Part shown: positions 1 to 5,996 of the stretch, piece by piece
Layout of the letters: each line of letters begins with the position of its first letter
Numbering within the stretch: position 1 is the stretch's first letter
DNA from: an uncultured Lachnospiraceae bacterium
GTDB lineage: Bacteria > Bacillota > Clostridia > Lachnospirales > Lachnospiraceae
Direction of reading: 5' to 3'
Length of the DNA stretch: 6,169 bases
NCBI GenBank assembly: GCA_910587895.1
Contig: CAJUOE010000181.1
Span: 1 to 6,169, forward strand
Notes under the pieces: generated by a model
Databases searched by the model: none
What the model was told of the DNA's origin: nothing
Seen by the model: the letters and a program-made list of their open reading frames with translations, nothing else
Translations under genes and position numbers: made by a program

Positions 1-2256
1 CATTCGCCGTGCTGAAATATGGTTTGCGTGGCGAGATTCTTGATGACGATACAAAGGTGAATCCTGATGAACTCTCCGACAAGGTTGAATGGACTGGGGA
101 ACGGCCTGCATGTTGGAGGTCATAAATACGACGTCTGCGGCCTCGATCGCGGCATCCGCACCGCTGCCCATGGCGGCGCCAACGTCGGCGCCTGCCAGTA
201 CCGGGGCGTCGTTGATGCCGTCGCCGACAAACATGACGGAGCCGCCTTTCGCGCGGATTTCCTGAAGTTTGGACAACTTCTCCTCGGGGAGCAATCTGGC
301 ATACACTTCATCTATCCCCGTCTCTGCAGCCACAGCCTGAGCATTCTCCAGAGAATCGCCGGTGAGCATGGCGCTCTTAATATTCAGCCGTTTCAGGGAA
401 GTGACAGCCTCTTTTGATTCCGGTTTTATCGTATCAGAAATCAACAGGCAGCCGGCAAAGAACCCGTTCACTGCTACGAGAACCTGCGTACCATGTGCGG
501 ACGCTGTATGCTGCGGGAGTTCTACCTGAAATTTTTCCATAAGTTTCTGGTTGCCTGCAAGTACGGTTCCCACGGAAAGCGTCGCCCGGATGCCATGTCC
601 GGCAATTTCTTCCAGTTTGGCGGGAGTTTCCAGTGAAAGACCCTGCTCTTTTGCGGCGGCAGTGATGCTGACCGCAATAGGATGCGTAGAGCGTTGTTCG
701 CAGCTTGCGCAGAAGGAAAGCACTTCTTTTTCACTATAATTGCCGGCGGGAATGATTTTTTGCACAGCAAAATTACCTTTTGTGATGGTTCCGGTTTTGT
801 CCATGACAACCGTGGAAATATTCTTTAACGCCTCAATCGAGACGCCGCCCTTAAATAAGATGCCCTTTTTGGAGCCTGCGCCGATTCCGGAGAAAAAGGC
901 AAGCGGTACGCTTAAGACCAGTGCGCAGGGGCAGCTGATGACAAGAAACGTTAAGGCCGTATAAATCCAATGGTTCCAGTCTCCGGTAAACAGGGATGGA
1001 AGGATGGCGGTCATAAGCGCTACAATAACGACAAAAGGTGTATAGATTCTGGAAAACCGCGTGATGAAGCGATCGATTTTGGGCTTGCTTGCGGCAGCAT
1101 TTTCCACGGAATCCAGAATCCTTGTTACCATGGAGTCTTCCAATGTTTTTTCCACGCGAATCTTTAGCTGGCCGGAGGTATTGATGCAGCCGGAGGTAAC
1201 GTTGTCGCCGACAGAAGCTTTGACGGGAACCGGTTCCCCTGTGATGGGAGAGGTATCGAGGCGGCTTTCACCTTCGAGAATCACACCATCCAGAGGAATG
1301 CGGTCGCCGGGACGTACAAGCAGCACATCATGAAGCTGTGCGTCTTCTGCCGGGATCTCCTTCACGGAATCTGCAAGAACAAGGTTTACGACCTCCGGAC
1401 GCAAATCTACAGCGTCCATAATCTGGGAGCGGCTGCGTGAAACGGCAACCTCCTCGAAATATTCGCCGATACGGTAAAACAGCATAACGCCAACTGCCTC
1501 CGCAAAATCGCCGATGGCGAAAGCGCCCAGGGTGGCAAGGCTCATCAGAAAGTTTTCATCAAATACCTGCCCTTTTGTGAGGTTCTTAAGGGCGGTAAGT
1601 ACAATCTGTCCGCCGAGAATGACGTAGGCGGCGATGAAAATGACGGAGGAAACCCAGGGAATATTTAATGCGCTCTGTTCTGAGATTATCCCGCTGGCGA
1701 AAAGCAGTGTTCCGATGATGATGCAGATAAGGTCTGTCTGCTGTTCGCTGAATTTGCGTTTAGCGCCTTTCATTTCCTGGCTTTGTAAAGTCTTTTTTCC
1801 TCTCTGATGTCGCTCCTGTTTTGTCACGGTTACTTCCGATTCAATGGAAGAACAGATTTCCTGAAATTTTGCAATCAGGGCTGACTCATGTGCGGCGGCC
1901 TCTGGCGTTACGGAGACGCGCAGTTGTTTTGTCGCAAATGTCAGTGTTGCGGCATTTACTTCCGGCAGTTCGTTGATGCGGCTTTCCATTTTTGCAGCGC
2001 AGTTTGCGCAGCCCAGGTTTTCTACCAGACAGGTAAATTTCACGCCGTCGGTAAGAAATGCATCCGGATGTGATACTTCCGGTTCCTGATGATGCTCGTG
2101 GTCGTGGTGTTCGTGTCCACAGCAACAGCCATCTTCGTGGTGATGCTCGTGCTCATGTTCGTGCTCATGGTGGTGTTTTTGATGCTCATGCCCGTGGTGA
2201 TGCTCGTGGTCGTGGTGATGTTTTTCATTCATGGTTTTTTGATTTATATTATCCAT
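1..2256 (-). CDS. cadA: CadA/ZntA-type P1B heavy-metal-translocating ATPase, C-terminus replaced
   Basis: ATP-driven efflux pump for Zn2+/Cd2+/Pb2+ in the cytoplasmic membrane. The frame is open from the ATG at 2256, behind AGGAGG, to the window edge (752 codons, no stop). Visible in order: a His-rich tail at residues 13-56 (24 His, plus CCC at 44-46); an HMA domain with GCANCAAK at 82-89; four helices between about 175 and 268; the actuator TGE at 339-341; helices 5 and 6 with CPC at 442-444; the phosphorylation site DKTGT at 486-490; HP at 525-526; TGD at 632-634; GDGINDAP at 678-685. CPC followed by ALVLSVP is the P1B-2 (Zn/Cd/Pb) pattern rather than the copper pattern. Homology ends near residue 723 (VPQSI). 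The last two helices, which in this family carry the conserved Lys and the metal-binding Asp, are absent and are replaced by about 29 unrelated residues. If the junction is real, the pump is probably inactive. Family assignment is very secure; the exact metal is inferred. Confidence 0.95.
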   Translation of the reverse strand, partial: MDNINQKTMNEKHHHDHEHHHGHEHQKHHHEHEHEHEHHHEDGCCCGHEHHDHEHHQEPEVSHPDAFLTDGVKFTCLVENLGCANCAAKMESRINELPEVNAATLTFATKQLRVSVTPEAAAHESALIAKFQEICSSIESEVTVTKQERHQRGKKTLQSQEMKGAKRKFSEQQTDLICIIIGTLLFASGIISEQSALNIPWVSSVIFIAAYVILGGQIVLTALKNLTKGQVFDENFLMSLATLGAFAIGDFAEAVGVMLFYRIGEYFEEVAVSRSRSQIMDAVDLRPEVVNLVLADSVKEIPAEDAQLHDVLLVRPGDRIPLDGVILEGESRLDTSPITGEPVPVKASVGDNVTSGCINTSGQLKIRVEKTLEDSMVTRILDSVENAAASKPKIDRFITRFSRIYTPFVVIVALMTAILPSLFTGDWNHWIYTALTFLVISCPCALVLSVPLAFFSGIGAGSKKGILFKGGVSIEALKNISTVVMDKTGTITKGNFAVQKIIPAGNYSEKEVLSFCASCEQRSTHPIAVSITAAAKEQGLSLETPAKLEEIAGHGIRATLSVGTVLAGNQKLMEKFQVELPQHTASAHGTQVLVAVNGFFAGCLLISDTIKPESKEAVTSLKRLNIKSAMLTGDSLENAQAVAAETGIDEVYARLLPEEKLSKLQEIRAKGGSVMFVGDGINDAPVLAGADVGAAMGSGADAAIEAADVVFMTSNMQAVPQSIQPCRRVHQDSPLYRHQESRHANHISARRM
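3..125 (+). other. Possible 3' part of a foreign plus-strand coding sequence, fused at a junction
   Basis: Reading plus-strand frame 3 from the window edge gives about 29 residues of protein-like sequence, including GEILDDDTKVNPDELSDKVEW-type acidic text, up to about position 90. It then runs into antisense metal-ATPase sequence and stops at TAA 123-125. The composition looks more natural than the minus-strand continuation of the ATPase, which is rich in Arg, His and Gln. It is most simply the end of another gene, or of a mobile element, cut at the same junction that truncates the pump. I do not recognise the family, and 29 residues are too few to assign one. Confidence 0.3.
82..94. other. 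Putative rearrangement, insertion or assembly junction inside the metal ATPase gene
   Basis: On the minus strand the ATPase homology runs cleanly through the codons for QSI, ending at position 88. The expected next segment in CadA proteins (an IAKxTxRI-like stretch leading into the last two helices) is missing. Sequence to the left shows no similarity to the family in any minus frame that I can see. No inverted terminal repeat or target-site duplication can be judged, because only about 88 bp of the other side is in view. Confidence 0.55.
2091..2217 (-). repeat. Low-complexity His/Glu/Asp codon repeat in the metal ATPase
   Basis: This stretch encodes the His-rich metal-binding tail. A 19-bp unit is repeated exactly at 2091-2109 and 2199-2217, with many partial copies of the CAC/CAT/GAG codon pattern between. 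His-rich tails are known in bacterial zinc and cadmium pumps, where they are thought to buffer or deliver metal. Exact repeats of this kind invite length change by slippage or recombination, so tail length may vary between strains. Confidence 0.8.
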
Positions 2257-2270
2257 AGTGAATCCTCCTA

Positions 2271-2296
2271 ATACATGAATAACTGTTCATATGAAT
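2271..2296 (-). promoter_or_regulatory. ArsR/SmtB/CadC-type operator of the metal ATPase
   Basis: An imperfect inverted repeat with core arms ATGAA and TTCAT lies immediately downstream of the -10 and covers the expected transcription start. On the minus strand its centre reads ATGAACAGTTATTCATG, which closely follows the 12-2-12 type site bound by SmtB, CzrA and CadC repressors. Such repressors leave the DNA when they bind Zn or Cd. No gene for a repressor of this family is in the window, so it must be encoded elsewhere or beyond the left edge. Confidence 0.7.
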
Positions 2297-2325
2297 ATTA
2301 AATCATATATAGGAGGATATGTCAA
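2297..2325 (-). promoter_or_regulatory. Sigma-A-type promoter of the metal ATPase
   Basis: On the minus strand there is a perfect TTGACA (2325-2320), a 17-bp spacer and TTTAAT as -10 (2302-2297). A TGA just before the -10 supplies the extended TGn element. Transcription would start near 2290, inside the operator, so a bound repressor would block initiation. A Shine-Dalgarno AGGAGG precedes the ATG at 2256. Confidence 0.75.
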
Positions 2326-2340
2326 CAGTAAATTTTATAT

Positions 2341-2388
2341 TTTTAATAATAAAGTAACAGGCAGACTAAATTCCTGCATTAACGTTAC
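2341..2388 (-). terminator. Weak candidate terminator at the end of the ABC operon
   Basis: On the minus strand a broken hairpin is formed by GTAAC (2388-2384) with GTTAC (2358-2354), and inside it GCAG (2377-2374) with CTGC (2364-2361). A T/A-rich run follows (TTTATTATT at 2353-2345). The permease stop codon (2387-2385) lies in the 5' arm. The stems are short and the T-run is interrupted, so termination may be inefficient. It is the only hairpin I see between the permease and the next promoter. Confidence 0.35.
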
Positions 2389-3077
2389 TCATAGCCACAT
2401 TTTTTATATGCCGTAATAAAAAGCGCTGCGAAAAGAACAATATTGAGCACAATGATGCAGATATCGCCTGGTTCGGGCTGCAGGGAATTTATGTGGTGGA
2501 TCATCAGGCTAATTTGTTCTGAATAGGTAAATCTGGCAATTTTTGCAATCGTAGTATTGAACATTGACAGCATAGGAAGAAATGAGAGGATTATCATAAC
2601 GGGCACTGTCAGGGAGGTAGCCATCATCTGCGTTTGGCTCAAGGTACCGATTGCGGCGCCAAGCAGCAGCGAGATAAAGATGCCGATGGCCATAACCACC
2701 ATGAAAGCGAGGCTGGAATGCAAGGTGTAATTGCCGGCAACACAGATGACGGACGCGCCGAGCATACAGGCAAAAAAGATATAACTGCCGATTCCCGTTA
2801 AATATTCATAAGGCTTTACATTTGACATCATCAGTACGCGCAGCGTGTTTGTTTCTTTTTCTTCGGAAATGATGGCGGCAATGCTTGTCAGCGGAGCCAT
2901 TCCGATGTACATGGCGGCAAACAGATTTACAAAGAAATTTTCCGGCATACCGTCAATTTGGATAGCGTTGTTCATAATCAGCGTAAGGATGGGGAACATG
3001 ATAAACTGGATAAGAACCGTTTTATTCTTTAGGGTATCCTTGATCTGTTTTTTAAAAATAGCAGCTATGTTTCTCAT
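2385..3077 (-). CDS. ABC-2-type transporter permease (230 aa)
   Basis: Integral membrane half of an ABC exporter. Six hydrophobic segments are visible at about residues 21-39, 48-70, 93-115, 121-146, 151-173 and 206-224. Between helices 2 and 3 lies EEKETNTLRVLMMSNV (72-87), the amphipathic coupling-type motif usual in ABC-2 permeases (EEKExGTL...L..SP). At 230 residues it is a standard short ABC-2 permease and would act as a homodimer with the ATPase encoded just upstream. The start has a good ribosome site (GGAAGGGGG) and lies 1 nt after the ATPase stop. The substrate cannot be read from the sequence; related modules export peptides, antibiotics or lipids, or provide resistance. It is the last gene of the four-gene operon. 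Confidence 0.9.
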   Translation of the reverse strand: MRNIAAIFKKQIKDTLKNKTVLIQFIMFPILTLIMNNAIQIDGMPENFFVNLFAAMYIGMAPLTSIAAIISEEKETNTLRVLMMSNVKPYEYLTGIGSYIFFACMLGASVICVAGNYTLHSSLAFMVVMAIGIFISLLLGAAIGTLSQTQMMATSLTVPVMIILSFLPMLSMFNTTIAKIARFTYSEQISLMIHHINSLQPEPGDICIIVLNIVLFAALFITAYKKCGYE

Positions 3078-3078
3078 A

Positions 3079-3927
3079 TTAGTTAAGCCCCCTTCCTGTT
3101 AGTTCCACAAAGACTGTTTCCAGTGTGGGTTCGGTAGAATGTATGGTTTCAATCTGTTCTTTTTCCAGATAATCTCTTATCTGCGAAACGGAGTCGCGGC
3201 TGTTCCTAAGTGAAACCGTTTCTCCATTTTTTAAGGTAATCTGAAACTGGTTTTGGTGGTTATATTTTCGGCAGACTTCCGACGGCTTTCCGTATTCTAT
3301 GATGCGGCCTTCGTTTAACAGGGCGACATGGTCGCAGAGCGATTCGGCCTCAAACATATTATGTGTTGTCAGAAAGATGGCGGTTCCCTGTTCCTGCTGT
3401 TTTCTCAGAATGGCATGGATTTCTTTCGCTGTGACAGGGTCAAGCCCGCTGGTTGGTTCGTCAAGAAACAGAATTTTAGCATCATTGATCAATGCCCTTG
3501 CCATGGACAGCCTGTTTTTCATGCCTTTTGACAATTTGGAAACGGCGGTATTTCTCGATTCATATAAGCCGATGTCTTTTAAAATATCAGTTATTTTACG
3601 GCGGGGGACGTGGTAGATATCCGCATAAAAGGAAAGGTTATCGTATGTGGATAAACGTTCGTATAATCCCAGAGTGTCCATCATGATTCCAATCTGCCTG
3701 TGTTCCCGGGCGCTTAGTTTTCTGGTATCTGTTCCCAGCAGCCTGGAGGAGCCGCTGTCTTGTCTGAGCTGTCCGGTGAGCAGTTTTATCAGCGTGGTTT
3801 TCCCGGCTCCGGATGGACCCAGGAGACCAAAAATTTCACCTGCCGGAAGGTCAAGCGTGATATCTTTTAAAATCTGTTTTTCTCCGAAACTAAGTGAAAG
3901 GTTCTGAGCGGTAATAGTATATTCCAT
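3079..3927 (-). CDS. ABC transporter ATP-binding protein (282 aa)
   Basis: Cytosolic nucleotide-binding subunit that powers the adjacent permease. Walker A is GPSGAGKT (37-44), the signature is LSKGM (132-136) in place of LSGGQ, Walker B is ILFLDEP (152-158), the D-loop is SGLD (160-163) and the switch His is H189. The usual Q-loop Gln appears to be Asp (IGIMMD, D84); substitution here is seen in other ABC-2 exporter ATPases such as the BcrA-like group. A C-terminal extension of about 65 residues (218-282) follows the nucleotide-binding core, with the E-PTLE-VF-EL-G ending common in drug- and bacteriocin-type ABC-2 ATPases. AGGAGGG precedes the ATG, which comes 1 nt after the DUF3021-type gene. 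ATPase function is certain; the transported substrate is unknown. Confidence 0.95.
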   Translation of the reverse strand: MEYTITAQNLSLSFGEKQILKDITLDLPAGEIFGLLGPSGAGKTTLIKLLTGQLRQDSGSSRLLGTDTRKLSAREHRQIGIMMDTLGLYERLSTYDNLSFYADIYHVPRRKITDILKDIGLYESRNTAVSKLSKGMKNRLSMARALINDAKILFLDEPTSGLDPVTAKEIHAILRKQQEQGTAIFLTTHNMFEAESLCDHVALLNEGRIIEYGKPSEVCRKYNHQNQFQITLKNGETVSLRNSRDSVSQIRDYLEKEQIETIHSTEPTLETVFVELTGRGLN

Positions 3928-3928
3928 A

Positions 3929-4405
3929 TTAATTTCCCTCCTGATCTTTTAATTTTTGCAAGGCTTCTTCCATGCGCCTGTTTTCTGATTTTTCTTTGAG
4001 CGCCATCACAAGATAGCTTCCGAGGAAGAATATCCCGAAACAGAGAAAGAACATTGCCCAGGGCTGCCACATGGTTATGGGGAACCAATGGAAGGCTATG
4101 ATAAACAGTGTAATAACCAGCACAACCGAGGCCAGCATACAGGCTGTCCGCAGCCAGAGCTGCATTTTTTTGATCAATACGTCTGTAAAAAATACGAAAC
4201 GAATGATGGTAGTCAATGCGGATACGCATAAAAATTCAAAGGCAACCGGCAAGGGAATGCCCTGGCTGCCAAGCGCAAACATGGCGGAGATATCTTTTGC
4301 GGAGTTACCAAATATGAAGCAAAAAATGTTCAGTACCAGCATCGTAAATCCAAATATTACCAATACCTGTGAAAAATAGTCAATAATAGTTTTTTTAGGT
4401 TCCAT
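3929..4405 (-). CDS. DUF3021-type four-helix membrane protein (158 aa)
   Basis: Small integral membrane protein with four hydrophobic helices at about residues 12-33, 53-73, 84-105 and 113-136, followed by a charged cytosolic tail (137-158) with a short ENRRMEEALQKLKD helix. Length, topology, this tail and the position directly behind a stand-alone LytTR gene all match the DUF3021 family. These proteins are commonly co-encoded with LytTR regulators and are thought to hold or inhibit them at the membrane; that role here is inference. The ATG follows the regulator's TAA with no gap and has only a G-rich ribosome site (GGGGGT), so translation is probably coupled. The family call rests on context and pattern and not on a database search. 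Confidence 0.72.
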   Translation of the reverse strand: MEPKKTIIDYFSQVLVIFGFTMLVLNIFCFIFGNSAKDISAMFALGSQGIPLPVAFEFLCVSALTTIIRFVFFTDVLIKKMQLWLRTACMLASVVLVITLFIIAFHWFPITMWQPWAMFFLCFGIFFLGSYLVMALKEKSENRRMEEALQKLKDQEGN

Positions 4406-4846
4406 TTATTTTACCCCCAGTCTTTTTTTCAGAGCGTCCGCGTACTGCCTGGACGCGATGATTTGCTCGCCGTTTGACATGGTGATACGGATCCTTCGGT
4501 TGATGTCCGCTTTCAGGGACTGGATATCCTGCAAATGAATCAGAAATGATTTGCTTACCCGAAAGAAACCGTATTCCTCAAGCTGCTGTTCCAGTTCGTA
4601 TAATCGAAAGTCGGACTGGTATACCTCCTCGGAGGTATAGATAAAACATTTCCGGTCCACGCTTTCGATGTAGATAATCTGTGCGATGTCCAACAAGTGG
4701 ATTTCATCGTCTTTTCGTGCCAGAAGTTGATGGTTCATCATCCGTAAAGTTGCTAAGATCTTCTCTACATCGGATGTTAATTGCCTGCATGTAACGGAAA
4801 TTTCCAAATCCGCTGCATTTTCATCAACCTGAATTGTTATTTTCAA
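4406..4846 (-). CDS. Stand-alone LytTR-domain transcriptional regulator (146 aa)
   Basis: DNA-binding regulator. Residues about 40-145 form a LytTR domain, recognisable from HLLDIAQIIYIESVDRK (50-66), the FRLYELEQQLEEYGFFRVSKSFLIHL-type block (80-105) and the final NGEQIIASRQYADALKKRLG. The N-terminal 40 residues are not a response-regulator receiver: there is no phospho-acceptor Asp framework and too little length, so signalling is not by a classical histidine kinase. The start is TTG at 4846, chosen because GGAGG lies 7 nt upstream, the frame begins naturally there (MKITIQVDE) and no nearby ATG fits. It is the first gene of the operon and probably controls its own promoter, where two palindromic elements lie. 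Its activity may be gated by the membrane protein encoded next. Confidence 0.92.
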   Translation of the reverse strand: MKITIQVDENAADLEISVTCRQLTSDVEKILATLRMMNHQLLARKDDEIHLLDIAQIIYIESVDRKCFIYTSEEVYQSDFRLYELEQQLEEYGFFRVSKSFLIHLQDIQSLKADINRRIRITMSNGEQIIASRQYADALKKRLGVK

Positions 4847-4862
4847 AATGGTGCCTCCTTTT

Positions 4863-4874
4863 TGATACGTATCA
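4863..4874. promoter_or_regulatory. 12-bp perfect palindrome in the LytTR operon leader
   Basis: TGATACGTATCA is a perfect palindrome between the promoter and the regulator's ribosome site. Its half-site GTATCA recurs at 4928-4933 over the predicted -10. It could be an operator for the regulator or for another factor. A site of this size can occur by chance, but the recurrence of the half-site is suggestive. Confidence 0.4.
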
Positions 4875-4892
4875 CTTTGTTTTGCGCTATGT

Positions 4893-4927
4893 TATAGGAA
4901 ACGCATTCATTTAACGTGTTTCCTATA
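4893..4927. promoter_or_regulatory. 10-bp inverted repeat, probable operator of the LytTR operon
   Basis: TATAGGAAAC (4893-4902) and GTTTCCTATA (4918-4927) are perfect inverted copies with a 15-nt spacer. The arm centres are 25 bp apart, close to two and a half helical turns. The element sits at and just downstream of the predicted transcription start of the LytTR operon, where a bound protein would block or modulate transcription. LytTR proteins usually bind paired 9-10 bp half-sites, so autoregulation is plausible. The arms could also form an mRNA hairpin, but no T-run follows. Confidence 0.6.
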
Positions 4928-4929
4928 GT

Positions 4930-4958
4930 ATCATAACCGAAATGCTGTTTCATAACAA
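4930..4958 (-). promoter_or_regulatory. Candidate promoter of the LytTR-ABC operon
   Basis: On the minus strand TTGTTA (4958-4953) and TATGAT (4935-4930) are separated by 17 bp. Each hexamer departs from consensus at one or two positions. Transcription would begin near 4923, within the inverted repeat, giving a leader of about 75 nt before the TTG start. No better hexamer pair was found between here and the gene. Confidence 0.5.
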
Positions 4959-4960
4959 TG

Positions 4961-5145
4961 GCCGGGAACGCAGGATGCCGTTTTCAGGACATAAGCTGCC
5001 GGAAAGGCTGGAACAAAGAGGATTGCGCAAATTGACGAACCATTCGCGAAACAGGCATCAGAATATTGCATTTCTTTTTCGATAAGATAACTGAGGATGA
5101 AAATTGCAGTGACAAAATATTCAGGTAAGGACGGAGGCGTGGAAA
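4961..5145. other. Remainder of the divergent intergenic region
   Basis: The regulator and the plus-strand orphan gene are divergent, with 299 bp between their starts. Apart from the elements listed for the LytTR promoter, this half holds the ribosome site of the orphan gene (GGAGG at 5133-5137). It also has an isolated TTGACG at 5032-5037 with no convincing -10 at 16-18 bp. I see no RNA gene, terminator or recognisable gene remnant, and the promoter of the orphan gene is not clear. Confidence 0.4.
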
Positions 5146-5802
5146 ATGGGCATTCATGTGACAGGACAGAACTACTATCGCAACAGTACACCAGAAACCA
5201 GACGTACGGAGCATGTCAGCGGTGCCAAAAAGGCAGGTTGTGCGCAGGAATTATCGGAAGCGGAAGAAATGGAAATATTCAAAAAAGAATTTTATGCGGA
5301 ACTTGAGCGTATACCGAAGAATGGAACAATCGTGAATCTTGCGATAAATATATCAGACGAGGCGTTTGAAAATATGAAAGCAGATCCAAAGTACCGGGAG
5401 CAGATCTTATCGGTGTTTCGGCGTGATTTGACCTCGTCTTTTGCACCGACGAAAGCGTCTTTGCTGATTACCGTAGGAGCTACAGCTGAAGATTACAGAG
5501 GAGACTCGTGGTCTGGCGCCAATAACGACTCTGAATTTTATGCGCGTTCCCGGGACAGTTTTTATAAGAAGACAGACGTAAAGGACGACAGGCACAGGGA
5601 AGCCCTGGAGGAATATCTGGAAAAATGGGCGCAGGCGAAAAAGCAGCAGCAGGAAATTTTAGACGAAAAGATGGAAAAGGCAGAGCAGGAAACAAACAGG
5701 CTGGCAAAGGCACGAATGAGAGAAAGGCAGATGGAAAAGTATTTCAGTGCGACCATGGAGAAGGGTACGGCAGATGAAAACTTCATGGCCAGATTACTAT
5801 GA
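5146..5802 (+). CDS. Orphan cytosolic protein with coiled-coil C-terminus (218 aa), function unknown
   Basis: I do not recognise a named family with confidence; it resembles uncharacterised Lachnospiraceae proteins that share an N-terminal MxIxxTGxNYY-like start. There is no signal peptide or membrane helix. Residues 1-35 are polar and probably flexible. Residues 36-112 look like a compact mixed alpha/beta domain, with the hydrophobic strands IVNLAINIS (62-70) and ASLLITVGA (104-112) around a helix containing DEAFENMKADPKYREQIL. Residues 113-145 hold an aromatic, acidic segment (EDYRGDSWSG, then FYARSRDSFY). Residues 146-197 are a highly charged helix rich in Glu, Lys and Gln, very likely a coiled coil. 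The ATG is supported by GGAGG 8 nt upstream. No catalytic motif is visible. It is divergent from the ABC operon, so a direct functional link to it is not implied. Confidence 0.85.
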   Translation: MGIHVTGQNYYRNSTPETRRTEHVSGAKKAGCAQELSEAEEMEIFKKEFYAELERIPKNGTIVNLAINISDEAFENMKADPKYREQILSVFRRDLTSSFAPTKASLLITVGATAEDYRGDSWSGANNDSEFYARSRDSFYKKTDVKDDRHREALEEYLEKWAQAKKQQQEILDEKMEKAEQETNRLAKARMRERQMEKYFSATMEKGTADENFMARLL

Positions 5803-5887
5803 ACCGGGCATTCCGGCAAAGGAGCGGCAGTGGACGCATCATCAGTTAAGGGCAATGCTGACGGATTCCAATGAGTTGATGGAATGA
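5774..5887 (+). CDS. Small 37-aa ORF overlapping the end of the orphan gene
   Basis: This ORF starts at ATG 5774 inside the last codons of the 218-residue gene (29-bp overlap, different frame) and ends at TGA 5885-5887. A purine-rich ribosome site (GGAGAAGG, about 5758-5765) sits about 8 nt upstream, so it could be translated by coupling. The product is polar and aromatic at its start (MKTSWPDYYEPG) with a short amphipathic C-terminal helix; it has no membrane helix. Alternatively it could be the real C-terminal continuation of the upstream protein, displaced by a frameshift. It is too short to be sure it is expressed. Confidence 0.45.
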   Translation: MKTSWPDYYEPGIPAKERQWTHHQLRAMLTDSNELME

Positions 5888-5961
5888 AGTTGTTATACAT
5901 CGAAAAGAAGAAAGCATTAAATGTTACTATGGAATAAAAGAAAAAATTTGTAAAAAACCCC

Positions 5962-5990
5962 TTGACAAGAAAAAATAACCATGGTATTAT
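5962..5990 (+). promoter_or_regulatory. Very strong sigma-A-type promoter with extended -10
   Basis: A perfect -35 TTGACA (5962-5967), a 17-bp spacer and TATTAT (5985-5990) are preceded by TG one base upstream (5982-5983), which makes an extended -10. A/T-rich tracts at about 5932-5957 resemble an UP element. The predicted start is near 5997. This is close to consensus at every position and of rRNA-promoter quality, yet no protein gene follows in the window. Confidence 0.85.
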
Positions 5991-5996
5991 GTATGA

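Noticed and set aside
67..1333. Plus-strand ORFs opposite the metal ATPase (67-417, 551-739, 740-964, 970-1167, 1061-1333)
   Set aside because: They lie antisense to a continuous, motif-complete ATPase frame, have no convincing ribosome sites and give no recognisable products.
2040..2271. Met/Val/Leu-rich and Thr-rich ORFs around the His-rich tail
   Set aside because: They are alternative-frame readings of the His/Glu codon repeat.
3867..4229. 120-codon minus-strand ORF across the DUF3021-type gene
   Set aside because: It overlaps the better-supported gene in another frame and its product has no family-like pattern.
4958..5038. 25-codon plus-strand ORF beginning ATGGCCGGG
   Set aside because: No ribosome binding site, and it overlaps the LytTR -35 region.
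5062..5090. Possible flagellar sigma promoter from TTCGATAAGAT
   Set aside because: No matching TAAA -35 element at the required distance.
4931..5214. Minus-strand ORFs in the divergent intergenic region (4931-5191 and 4984-5214)
   Set aside because: Cys/Ser-rich composition, no ribosome site, and overlap with both the LytTR promoter and the start of the orphan gene.
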